From assembly GCA_027081375.1 (NCBI GenBank), contig JALWKR010000317.1:1-9265 (forward strand): a stretch of 9,265 nucleotides of DNA, in the 5' to 3' direction. Numbering within the stretch: the stretch's first letter is position 1; every line of letters begins with the position of its first letter. Positions 1-6,873 of the stretch are shown piece after piece. The notes under the pieces were generated by a model. That model had not been told where the DNA came from, did not search any database, and saw only the letters and a program-made list of their open reading frames with translations. This DNA comes from Persephonella sp. Lineage in GTDB: Bacteria; Aquificota; Aquificia; Aquificales; Hydrogenothermaceae. The position numbers were made by a program, and so were the translations under genes.

Positions 1-2197
1 TCTGTGGTTTTGGAGAAGCTTTTTCATGGTCATAAGCTATAGTGAGAATAGGAATATCGTTTAATAAGGCTAAAAGAATAATCATAAGAGCTGTAATTGG
101 ATAAAAATTAAATATTACAATGGAAAGGGTCATAAACAGGATTATTCTAATTGTTTCTGCAATTCTGTAAATGGTGTAGGATTCCATTCTTCTAAAAATT
201 TCTCTTGAGATTTTAATTGCATCAACTATCACTTTTAAACCAGGGGCAAGAAGAACAATATCAGCAGCAGCTCTTGCCGCATCAGTAGCTCCAGCAACTG
301 CAATACCACAGTCAGCTTTTCTAAGGGCAGGAGCATCATTTACTCCATCTCCTGTCATTCCTACTATATGCCCTGCCTTTTGAAGTTTATCAACGATAAA
401 GTATTTATCTTCAGGGAATACCTGAGCAAAACCGTTTGCTTCTTCAATGATTCTTATTATTTCTGATTCATGTCTTTTCACTATTCCTGCTGGAAGTTTT
501 CTTCCCTCAAGTTCTTTTTCTACAAGTTGTGCTATCTCTTTAGCAAATTTCTCAGCTTCTTTTTCAGATACAGAAGGATTTAATTTTTCATAGATAGCTT
601 TAGCAATTACTTCTGCAAGCACTTCATATTCTTCATAGCTTTCTCCTCTTAGTTTCTTAATGTCATAGATTTTATCTCCAATACCAAGAAGCTTGGCAAT
701 GTATCTGGCAACAGCAATGTTGTCCCCTGTTACCATTTTTACTTCTACGCCAAGTTTCTTCGCTTCTTCTACTGCCTCTTTTGAATCTTCTCTAGGAGGA
801 TCAAATAGAGGAATAAGACCTACAAAATGAAATTTTTCCTCTACAGGACTTCTGTATGCTACTCCTAATGTTCTAAATCCGTTTTCAGCAAATTCCTCTA
901 TTTTCTGATATACAACCTCTTTGTTAAATTCATCTTCAATACATAGTTCAATAATAACCTGAGGAGCACCTTTGGTAACTACAATCTCCTTTCCGTCACA
1001 CTCAACGAGAGCTTCTGTTCTCTTTCTTACTGGATCAAAAGGAATAAACTTTTTCTGATTACATTTTTTTACCTTTTCGTATAGATTATGTTTTTTAAGC
1101 CATTCAAAAATAGGAATTTCTATTGGATCTCTGTTTTCTTCTTTTGAAGCTAATGCAGCATAAAACATTAAGTCTTCAGATTTATATCCATTTACTGTAA
1201 AAGGTATAGATACTGTCATCTGATTTTTTGTTAGCGTTCCTGTTTTATCTGAACAGAGAATATCCATTCCAGACATCTCTTCTATTGAAGCAAGTCTGCT
1301 TACTATAGCCTGCTTTCTTGCAAGGAATAGTGCTCCAATTGCCATAGTAACAGTTAAAACTGCTGGTAGAGCAACAGGAATAGCTGATACTGTTAAAACA
1401 AGTGAAAATCTAAGAAGTTCTATGTAAGACTCCTGTCTTGATATTCCAACTAGTATAATAATAGCAACAAGGACAATGGTAATAGCTATTAAGAAGTTCC
1501 CAACTTTAATAACCATTTCCTGAAGATGAGAACGCTGCTCTCTTTCTGCCTGTGCTACCAGTTTAACAGTTTTTCCAAAGTAAGTATTAAGCCCTGTTGC
1601 AACAGCAACTCCTATCATCTCCCCCTGTTTTACTATTGAGTTTGCATAAACTATATCTCCAACTCTTTTTGTAACAGGAAGAGATTCGCCAGTAAGAGCT
1701 GACTGGTCTACAAGAATAAAATCTCCTTCTATAAGTTTTATATCAGCAGGAACAATATCTCCTATCTTTAGCTTTATTATGTCTCCAGGGACTATATATC
1801 TAGCGTCTATCTCTTTCCATACGCCATCTCTAAGAACTATAGCTTTTCTTGCAAGTTTTTGTTTTAAGACTTTAAGAGCAGAAAGAGCTTTATGTTCCTG
1901 CCAGAAGTCAACTCCAGCATTGACAAACAGGAGAATCATTATGATTGTAAAATCTTCCCATTTCTGAACAGCAGCCGAGAGAATGGCCGCAATTTCAATC
2001 ATCCATGGAATAGGTCCCCAAAAGCGACGAAATATCCTGTGCCATAAAGGTTCTTCTTTTTCGGGTATTTCATTTAATCCATATTTTTTTAATCTTTCCT
2101 TTGCTTCCTCTTCTGATAAACCTTTCTCTTTGTTAACGCCAAGTTCTATTAAAACCTCTTCAACTGATTTATTTTTATATTCATCCACAGTGGCCAT
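1..2197 (-). CDS. P-type H+-ATPase (P3A class), C-terminal end outside window
   Basis: This gene encodes a membrane cation pump that most likely exports protons using ATP. The frame is open for 732 codons from ATG 2197 and runs off the window edge; the family is usually about 800 residues or longer. Visible motifs are the actuator loop TGES (169-172), M4 with AIPVALPAV (272-280), the phosphorylation site DKTGT (Asp317), nucleotide-domain KGAP (409-412), DPPR (466-469), TGDN (490-493) and the hinge TGDGVNDAP (615-623). Membrane segments fall near 64-98 (M1-M2), 230-251, 262-292, 680-698 and 701-721. NDIP in M6 puts Asp714 where plant H+-ATPases have the proton-binding Asp of NDG. The start has GGAGG seven bases upstream (2205-2209). 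About 50 extra residues lie between TGDN and the NGFAQVFPEDK block. The ion is assigned by homology; another cation is possible. Confidence 0.93.
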   Translation of the reverse strand, partial: MATVDEYKNKSVEEVLIELGVNKEKGLSEEEAKERLKKYGLNEIPEKEEPLWHRIFRRFWGPIPWMIEIAAILSAAVQKWEDFTIIMILLFVNAGVDFWQEHKALSALKVLKQKLARKAIVLRDGVWKEIDARYIVPGDIIKLKIGDIVPADIKLIEGDFILVDQSALTGESLPVTKRVGDIVYANSIVKQGEMIGVAVATGLNTYFGKTVKLVAQAEREQRSHLQEMVIKVGNFLIAITIVLVAIIILVGISRQESYIELLRFSLVLTVSAIPVALPAVLTVTMAIGALFLARKQAIVSRLASIEEMSGMDILCSDKTGTLTKNQMTVSIPFTVNGYKSEDLMFYAALASKEENRDPIEIPIFEWLKKHNLYEKVKKCNQKKFIPFDPVRKRTEALVECDGKEIVVTKGAPQVIIELCIEDEFNKEVVYQKIEEFAENGFRTLGVAYRSPVEEKFHFVGLIPLFDPPREDSKEAVEEAKKLGVEVKMVTGDNIAVARYIAKLLGIGDKIYDIKKLRGESYEEYEVLAEVIAKAIYEKLNPSVSEKEAEKFAKEIAQLVEKELEGRKLPAGIVKRHESEIIRIIEEANGFAQVFPEDKYFIVDKLQKAGHIVGMTGDGVNDAPALRKADCGIAVAGATDAARAAADIVLLAPGLKVIVDAIKISREIFRRMESYTIYRIAETIRIILFMTLSIVIFNFYPITALMIILLALLNDIPILTIAYDHEKASPKPQ

Positions 2198-2219
2198 CTC
2201 CCAACCTCCGCTTTTCCAT
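2181..2219 (-). other. possible 12-codon upstream ORF overlapping the ATPase start
   Basis: An ATG at 2219 has its own GGAGG (2227-2231) at seven bases, the same spacing as the ATPase start. It reads MEKRRLGDGHCG and stops with TGA at 2181-2183, inside the ATPase gene and in another frame. If translated, it would cover the ATPase ribosome site and could couple or modulate its translation. It may equally be chance; no conservation can be seen from one sequence. Confidence 0.3.
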
Positions 2220-2271
2220 TTGAAAGCCTCCGTATTCTTTTTTATGAAACCTAACAGATTTTAAGTTATGG

Positions 2272-2299
2272 ACTATATAAAAAAATGGCAATAAGTTAA
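2272..2299 (-). promoter_or_regulatory. candidate promoter for the H+-ATPase gene
   Basis: Read on the minus strand, TTAACT (2299-2294) could be the -35 box and TATAGT (2277-2272) the -10 box, with a 16-base spacer. Transcription would begin near 2265, giving a leader of roughly 65 bases that contains the small upstream ORF. The DNA is AT-rich, so chance matches are likely. Confidence 0.35.
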
Positions 2300-2303
2300 T
2301 AAC

Positions 2304-2335
2304 TATAATTCTATTAAAAAATTTATAAAGGAGGG
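2304..2335 (+). promoter_or_regulatory. -10 box and ribosome site of the 357-residue gene
   Basis: A perfect TATAAT lies at 2304-2309 with no clear -35 box at the usual distance; the upstream DNA is A-rich. AAAGGAGGG at 2327-2335 is a strong Shine-Dalgarno site six bases before ATG 2342 and fixes that start. If TATAAT is used, the transcript leader is only about 25 bases. The imperfectly spaced inverted repeat AGTTA-A-TAACT (2294-2304) abuts the -10 box. Confidence 0.45.
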
Positions 2336-2341
2336 CTAAAG

Positions 2342-3415
2342 ATGGCTGTTATTTATGGAAAGGTGGAATCCCCAGAGGACATTCGCCGTATCAACTGTAT
2401 TATTAGGGATGAAATGTTAAATGTTGAAACTCCTGAGCAGTTAACAGATTTAAAGAAACGTTCAGATTATCTGTGTACACTTACCTATTCACCATTTTGG
2501 AAAAAGAAATTTGGGGCTCTTGTTGAAAAGCTTAGAGAAGTTGCCTGTGAGGAAAACAGAGTGACTGTCAGACTAGCAAATTTTATTGCAAGAATAAAAG
2601 ACTGGGATAAAGAATACAATCCATGGGGAGCTGAAAAAATTGAAATTGAAGAGAGATTAAAGCAGATACCAGAAGAAATTATGAAAGAGATTCAAGAGAC
2701 AGCTTTAGACCTAAAACTATCTCCAGAGATTTTAGAAGACCTAAGAAAAAGTTTCTGCAATATTAGAAAGGCTATGGTGTTAGCTGAATATCCACAACAA
2801 TTAGAACTGTTAAAAAATGAAAGTAATCTTATTGTAGCTATAACTCATCTTCCAGATTTTAGAGAAAGATTTGAAGATGTTATTGACAAAATAGATGAGT
2901 TAGTATCAAAAGAAGAAGAAAGAACCATTGAAACTGCTAATATTGTAGCTCAAGCAAATGGTTGGATGTTAGAGTTTGAAAAATGGACTGAAAATGAAGT
3001 TAGGGAAGATGAAACGCTAGAACAATATGTTGAAAGACTTCTTGAAGAAGAAGAAAAGGCAGAGAAGTACATACCAACTGAAGCTAAATATAAACAGGGC
3101 AAAGTTATGTGGCTTATATACTATCATCCTAAAAAAGACAGACATTATGCAAAAAGAATTTACTTTCCTGGAACAGCAAGGAATATTCAAATAGAAGGTC
3201 CAGGAGTTTTTAAAAATAAATTTGGTAGGGAAGTTTACGGAGTAAAAATAACATATGAAACTCTGGTAGCTCCTGCTGTAATAAGAAAAGGAGATGTTAT
3301 TATTCATCTTCCTGAAAGATGGGTTAAAAGGGAAAAAATTGTTCCTCTTCCTAAAGTGGCTCAGGATATTAAACTTGTAGAGGAAAAACCTGATTTTGCA
3401 TACTCTATAGCATAA
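2342..3415 (+). CDS. uncharacterised protein with duplicated helical unit
   Basis: I do not recognise this 357-residue protein. It has no signal peptide or membrane segment, so it is probably cytoplasmic. The N-terminal two thirds contains two copies of an alpha-helical unit, about residues 10-95 and 127-215. Residues 29-95 align with 149-215 without a gap at a constant offset of 120. I count 19 identities over 67 positions, among them Pro31/151, Phe57/177, Ala-Asn 79-80/199-200, Trp88/208 and Trp95/215. A Glu-rich helix (about 218-245) follows, then a C-terminal part (about 250-345) with a beta-strand pattern, rich in Tyr, Lys and Gly. Start ATG 2342 has an excellent ribosome site. The gene diverges from the H+-ATPase and ends in its own terminator, so it is probably monocistronic. 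Function is unknown; the ATPase neighbour is the only hint. Confidence 0.9.
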   Translation: MAVIYGKVESPEDIRRINCIIRDEMLNVETPEQLTDLKKRSDYLCTLTYSPFWKKKFGALVEKLREVACEENRVTVRLANFIARIKDWDKEYNPWGAEKIEIEERLKQIPEEIMKEIQETALDLKLSPEILEDLRKSFCNIRKAMVLAEYPQQLELLKNESNLIVAITHLPDFRERFEDVIDKIDELVSKEEERTIETANIVAQANGWMLEFEKWTENEVREDETLEQYVERLLEEEEKAEKYIPTEAKYKQGKVMWLIYYHPKKDRHYAKRIYFPGTARNIQIEGPGVFKNKFGREVYGVKITYETLVAPAVIRKGDVIIHLPERWVKREKIVPLPKVAQDIKLVEEKPDFAYSIA

Positions 3416-3442
3416 AAAAATGCCCCTTTATGGGGCTTTTTT
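3414..3442 (+). terminator. rho-independent terminator, probably bidirectional
   Basis: GCCCC (3422-3426), loop TTTAT and GGGGC (3432-3436) form a hairpin followed by TTTTTT (3437-3442), directly after the TAA of the 357-residue gene. On the minus strand the same hairpin is followed by A and then seven T (3420-3414), so it can also stop transcripts from the ferredoxin gene. Confidence 0.8.
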
Positions 3443-3447
3443 AAAAG

Positions 3448-3480
3448 GTGAAGCAGGAGCCAAAAAAGCCCCTACTTCAC
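3448..3480 (-). terminator. hairpin overlapping the ferredoxin stop codon
   Basis: On the minus strand, 3480-3468 can pair with 3460-3448 as a 13-base-pair stem with a 7-base loop. Two of the pairs are G-U in RNA and are mismatches if read on the plus strand, so the structure belongs to the ferredoxin transcript. The last ferredoxin codons and its TAG (3474-3472) lie in the stem. Only CCTTTT follows, a weak U-tract; efficient termination probably uses the next hairpin at 3422-3436. Confidence 0.5.
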
Positions 3481-3672
3481 AACAATAGCACCGGCTGGGC
3501 ACTCCTCAGCAGCACTAATGGCCTCTTTTAAAAGAGAATCTTCTAAATCTTTATTTTTTAATTCAGGTTTTATCTCTGATATACCTTCCTCCCCTTCGAT
3601 AAATACATTGGTAAAAGTGTCGTAACAAACTCCGCAAGAAGTACAAAAGTCTTTTTCTATAAATACCTTCAT
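3472..3672 (-). CDS. 4Fe-4S single-cluster ferredoxin
   Basis: This gene encodes a 66-residue soluble electron carrier. Three cysteines sit in C10-TS-C13-GV-C16 and the fourth is Cys58 in the ECPAGAI motif, the layout of a single [4Fe-4S] ferredoxin such as those of Thermotoga and Desulfovibrio. Cys13 is present, so a full four-Cys cluster rather than a 3Fe cluster is expected. The second cluster motif of 2[4Fe-4S] ferredoxins is absent and replaced by an acidic helical stretch (about 36-55). The protein is acidic overall. AGAGG (3679-3683 on the plus strand) lies six bases before ATG 3672 and supports that start. The gene stands alone, convergent with the 357-residue gene and divergent from the peptidase. 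Its redox partner cannot be told from this window. Confidence 0.93.
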   Translation of the reverse strand: MKVFIEKDFCTSCGVCYDTFTNVFIEGEEGISEIKPELKNKDLEDSLLKEAISAAEECPAGAIVVK

Positions 3673-3684
3673 CTTAAACCTCTA

Positions 3685-3702
3685 TTAGTTAATATTAACT
3701 AA
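3685..3702. promoter_or_regulatory. perfect 18-bp palindrome, candidate operator
   Basis: TTAGTTAATATTAACTAA is a perfect inverted repeat with no spacer. It lies 12 bases upstream of the ferredoxin start and overlaps the proposed -35 region of the divergent peptidase promoter. A homodimeric repressor or activator bound here could control both genes. There is no U-tract, so it is not a terminator. The cognate regulator is not in the window. Confidence 0.5.
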
Positions 3703-3721
3703 CCTACACATAGAATATAAT
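3695..3721 (+). promoter_or_regulatory. candidate promoter of the peptidase/c-di-GMP operon
   Basis: TATAAT at 3716-3721 is a perfect -10 box. TTAACT at 3695-3700, matching four of six -35 consensus bases, lies 15 bases upstream and inside the palindrome. The spacing is short, so an activator may be needed, or the true -35 box may differ. A ribosome site AAGGAG follows at 3741-3746. Confidence 0.45.
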
Positions 3722-3751
3722 ATATAACCACAAAAAATGCAAGGAGATAAT

Positions 3752-4837
3752 ATGCCGAAAGTAAAACAGATACAGTCTTATATAAAAGAAAAAGAACTTT
3801 CTTCTTTCTTCTTTTCCAGTTTTTCTAACGTTTTTTATCTTTCTTACTTTTCATCTTCCAACGCTTATATCCTGTTAACTCCTGAAAAAAAGTACTTTAT
3901 AACAGATTCAAGATACTATCACGGAGCAAAAGAAAAGCTAAAAGATTGGGATGTTATTCTCTTAGGGAAAAAAAACAAAAATCAGATTCAGCACCTAAAA
4001 GAAATTCTTCTTGAACTTGGTGGAAAAAAAATAGGTTTTGAAAAAGATAAAGTAACAATATCTTTTTATGAAAAATTAATAGAAGGAACATCTCTAAAAG
4101 AAAGACTTGTTGGTTTTGAAAACTTTTTAAAACCTTTCAGGGTGACAAAAACAGAAGAAGAAATAAATATAATAAGAGAAGCTGTTGAAAAGACAGACAA
4201 TATTTTTAAAAAACTTTTAGATTATATTCCAAACGCAAAAAATGAACTTGATATAAGGAAAATGATTATTAACTATATTTTTGAAGAAGGAGGGACAGGG
4301 GAAAGCTTTCCTGCAATTGTTGCTTCAGGTAAGCATTCTGCCATACCTCATTATGAAACTTCAGATTTTCCTATAGAAAATAACTCTCTTCTTCTTATAG
4401 ATATGGGAATGAAATATAAAGGATATTGTTCAGATTTTACTAGAACAATTTTTATTGGAAATGTAGATAAAGAGCTTATAAAAATTTACAATATTGTAAA
4501 GGAAGCTCATTTAGAAGCAGTTAGTGTTGTAAAAGCTGGAGTAACTGCAAAAGAGATAGATTTAGCAGCGAGAAAAGTTATAGAAAAATACGGCTATGGA
4601 GATTATTTTATCCATTCAACAGGACATGGAGTTGGAATAGACATACATGAAGCTCCAAGAATATCTTTTCAAAGTGATGAGATAATAGAAGAAAATACAG
4701 TCTTTACAATAGAACCAGGAATATATATTCCTGAAAAGGGGGGAGTGAGATTAGAAAATATAGTAGTTGCTAGGAAGGGAGGAGTTGAGGTTTTAACAAA
4801 AACTCCTCTTGATCCTGTAAAAATAGAACTAGAATAA
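3752..4837 (+). CDS. M24-family Xaa-Pro peptidase
   Basis: This is a cytoplasmic metallopeptidase that removes or splits residues next to proline (Xaa-Pro aminopeptidase or dipeptidase, PepP/PepQ/YqhT type). An N-terminal creatinase-like domain (about 1-125) precedes the pita-bread catalytic domain. In 361-residue numbering the five metal ligands are Asp217 (LLIDMG), Asp228 (CSDFTRT), His292 (STGHGVG), Glu321 (TIEPG) and Glu335 (RLEN); the substrate-binding His200 is in AIPHYE. All are present, so it should bind two metal ions and be active. An in-frame ATG at 3737 would add five residues, but AAGGAG (3741-3746) is correctly spaced only for ATG 3752. It is the first gene of a run; the phosphodiesterase gene starts 15 bases after its stop. 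Its link to c-di-GMP signalling is probably only co-transcription. Confidence 0.92.
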   Translation: MPKVKQIQSYIKEKELSSFFFSSFSNVFYLSYFSSSNAYILLTPEKKYFITDSRYYHGAKEKLKDWDVILLGKKNKNQIQHLKEILLELGGKKIGFEKDKVTISFYEKLIEGTSLKERLVGFENFLKPFRVTKTEEEINIIREAVEKTDNIFKKLLDYIPNAKNELDIRKMIINYIFEEGGTGESFPAIVASGKHSAIPHYETSDFPIENNSLLLIDMGMKYKGYCSDFTRTIFIGNVDKELIKIYNIVKEAHLEAVSVVKAGVTAKEIDLAARKVIEKYGYGDYFIHSTGHGVGIDIHEAPRISFQSDEIIEENTVFTIEPGIYIPEKGGVRLENIVVARKGGVEVLTKTPLDPVKIELE

Positions 4838-4851
4838 AGAAGGTTGAAAAG

Positions 4852-6873
4852 ATGATTACATTAGGATTTTTAGAGGAGTTTTTATGTGAATCTATTGAAG
4901 AGTATAAAACTAAGGTTTTAAAAAATAAATTTTTCCTTGATACTTTTGGAACAGAAGAAAATTTAGACAAGATAATTTATTCAGTAAGAGATTTCTTAAT
5001 AAAAGAGTTTAATAAAAATATTAATGAAATAGAAAGAGATTTTGAGATATTAGGGAAATATCATGGGAAAATAGGAATTCCATTTGAAACAATATTACAC
5101 AGTTTAATCTTTATAAAGGATTCTTTATATACAAAGATATTAGAATCTGAAAAGTATTTACTTCTTGCACCAGATTTAAGCACATTCTTTGACAAAGCTA
5201 TAAATGCTCACGCAAAAGGTTATATGCTAAAAAATATTGACCATCATATTAAGGATATAAGAAATATTGAAAAAAACCATATTTCCCCATATGGAAAAAT
5301 TCATCTATCGTGGTTAATTAAATTCCTTATGTATGTAAAGGGAAAAGAAAAATTATATCCTGCTATTGAAGTTGAGAACTGTAAATTTACAAGTGTTATT
5401 GAAAGCTTTGATTTCAAAATAAAGTTTTCTCAAAAAGATACATTAAACATAATAAAGAAACTTCATAAAGATCTTCATATGTATGCAAAAAGTTTAATTT
5501 TCTACATTAAAGATCGTGAGTATGTAGAAGCATACTTCGCTTATAACAATATAATAAATGCATCTTTTAAGCTTTTAGATTATCTAAATAATACTTATAC
5601 ATACTTTTTCAAAAATAAAAAGTCAATCTTCGTTGAACACATTTTAAGGGAGACTGAAAAAAAGGATATGTATCTTGTTGTAATAAATGTGTTAAATCTT
5701 GGAACTATAAACAGATTTTACGGAGAAGAAATCGGCGACAAAATAATAGATATCATTGATTCTAAACTTTCAGAGATCATTGACTATAAAAACGCATCTT
5801 TTATTAAAGGTTACTCTGGAGAGTTTTATATTCTTTTAGAAAAACCCCCTGAAAAAATGTATCAGTATGCTGAATACTTAAAAAAAGAAATTGAGCAGAT
5901 AACAGTTAGAAGGGATAACTTTGATTTAAAATTTGGAGTTTCAGTATCTTTAATAGAACTTTCAAATGTAAAAAACAAAAAAGAACTTATGAAAATAATA
6001 GATTACTCTGTTGAAAAATCTAAAAGCAGTCTTCCAAAAATATTTATATTAAAGCAGGAAGAACTAAAGAATGTTTTAAAACAAGAAATAAATAAAGAAA
6101 CATCGTTAATAGAAACTCTGGAAAAAGTATTTTCTAATGGTAACGTAGAGCTATACTTTCAGCCAATTTATGATTTATCTGAGAATAAGATCATAGCTTA
6201 CGAAGTTCTATCAAGAATATATGATGGAGATAAAACCATTGTTGCAGAGGATTTCATAAACCTTATCTACAATATGAAACTTATAAAAAGTTTTGACTTT
6301 GAAGTTCTTAAAAAGATAGTAAATAAACTTCCAGAACTAAAAAAACTGGGAAAAGAAACAAAAATATTTGTGAATATAAGTCCTATTTCTTTATCTTCAA
6401 GTGATTTTGTGAAATCCCTTATATCCACGGTGGAAAAAGCTAAAAAAGAAAACATAGAAATAATCGTAGAACTAACAGAGCAGTCACTACTTGAAAATGT
6501 TGAGTTCCTGAAATTTCTAAAGAAAGATTACAAATTAACTTTTGCTATAGATGATTTTGGAACAGGTTATTCATCTATAAAATTAGTTCAAGATTTATCA
6601 ATATTAGGTATAATAGATTTTCTTAAAATTGACGGTAATCTTATTAGGGATATCACAAACTCAAATGAAAGAAGAAAGTTAGTTGAATTAATTGTTAGTT
6701 TTGCAAAGTTTCATAATTTAAAAACAATTGGAGAATTTATTGAAGACAAAAAAACAAAAGATGCTTTAAAAGAGATTGGTGTTGATTATGGCCAAGGTTT
6801 TTACTTTAGTAAACCAAAAAATATAAAGGAGCTTATAAGAAGTTTAAATGAAGAGCTTACAAGAACAGTATAA
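4852..6873 (+). CDS. c-di-GMP phosphodiesterase: CZB-like sensor, degenerate GGDEF, EAL
   Basis: This 673-residue soluble protein probably hydrolyses c-di-GMP to pGpG. The EAL domain (about 422-668) keeps all eight residues considered essential in RocR: Glu451 (EVL), Asn508, Glu540, Asp567, Asp568 (DDFGTGYSS), Lys592, Glu628 and Gln648. The GGDEF domain (about 270-400) is degenerate: the signature reads YSGEF (321-325) and the metal Asp positions are Asn279 and Leu281, so cyclase activity is not expected; GTP sensing is possible. Before it, HLSW (151-154), Cys177 and HKDLH (205-209) match the zinc ligands of a CZB domain, although the GxW after the Cys is lost. Residues 1-130 are helical, with H71-GKIGI resembling the proximal-His segment of globin-coupled sensors; haem binding is speculative. 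No membrane segment is seen. AGAAGG lies upstream of ATG 4852. The PilZ gene starts inside its 3' end. Confidence 0.9.
   Translation: MITLGFLEEFLCESIEEYKTKVLKNKFFLDTFGTEENLDKIIYSVRDFLIKEFNKNINEIERDFEILGKYHGKIGIPFETILHSLIFIKDSLYTKILESEKYLLLAPDLSTFFDKAINAHAKGYMLKNIDHHIKDIRNIEKNHISPYGKIHLSWLIKFLMYVKGKEKLYPAIEVENCKFTSVIESFDFKIKFSQKDTLNIIKKLHKDLHMYAKSLIFYIKDREYVEAYFAYNNIINASFKLLDYLNNTYTYFFKNKKSIFVEHILRETEKKDMYLVVINVLNLGTINRFYGEEIGDKIIDIIDSKLSEIIDYKNASFIKGYSGEFYILLEKPPEKMYQYAEYLKKEIEQITVRRDNFDLKFGVSVSLIELSNVKNKKELMKIIDYSVEKSKSSLPKIFILKQEELKNVLKQEINKETSLIETLEKVFSNGNVELYFQPIYDLSENKIIAYEVLSRIYDGDKTIVAEDFINLIYNMKLIKSFDFEVLKKIVNKLPELKKLGKETKIFVNISPISLSSSDFVKSLISTVEKAKKENIEIIVELTEQSLLENVEFLKFLKKDYKLTFAIDDFGTGYSSIKLVQDLSILGIIDFLKIDGNLIRDITNSNERRKLVELIVSFAKFHNLKTIGEFIEDKKTKDALKEIGVDYGQGFYFSKPKNIKELIRSLNEELTRTV

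Noticed and set aside
1779..2264. Two plus-strand ORFs (62 and 93 codons).
   Set aside because: They lie opposite the conserved H+-ATPase N-terminal region and have no ribosome site or recognisable product.
3017..3307. Minus-strand ORF of 96 codons.
   Set aside because: It is antisense to the 357-residue gene; its Phe/Tyr/Ser-rich translation is typical of the reverse strand of Lys/Glu-rich coding DNA.
3737..3739. ATG as start of the M24 peptidase.
   Set aside because: AAGGAG lies downstream of it and is properly spaced for the in-frame ATG at 3752.
4770..4970. Minus-strand ORF of 66 codons across the peptidase/phosphodiesterase junction.
   Set aside because: It is antisense to two well-supported genes and has no independent support.
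5809..5829. An active diguanylate cyclase signature.
   Set aside because: The motif reads YSGEF and the metal-binding Asp positions are Asn and Leu, so GTP cyclisation is not expected.
6267..6455. Minus-strand ORF of 62 codons.
   Set aside because: It is antisense to the conserved EAL domain.
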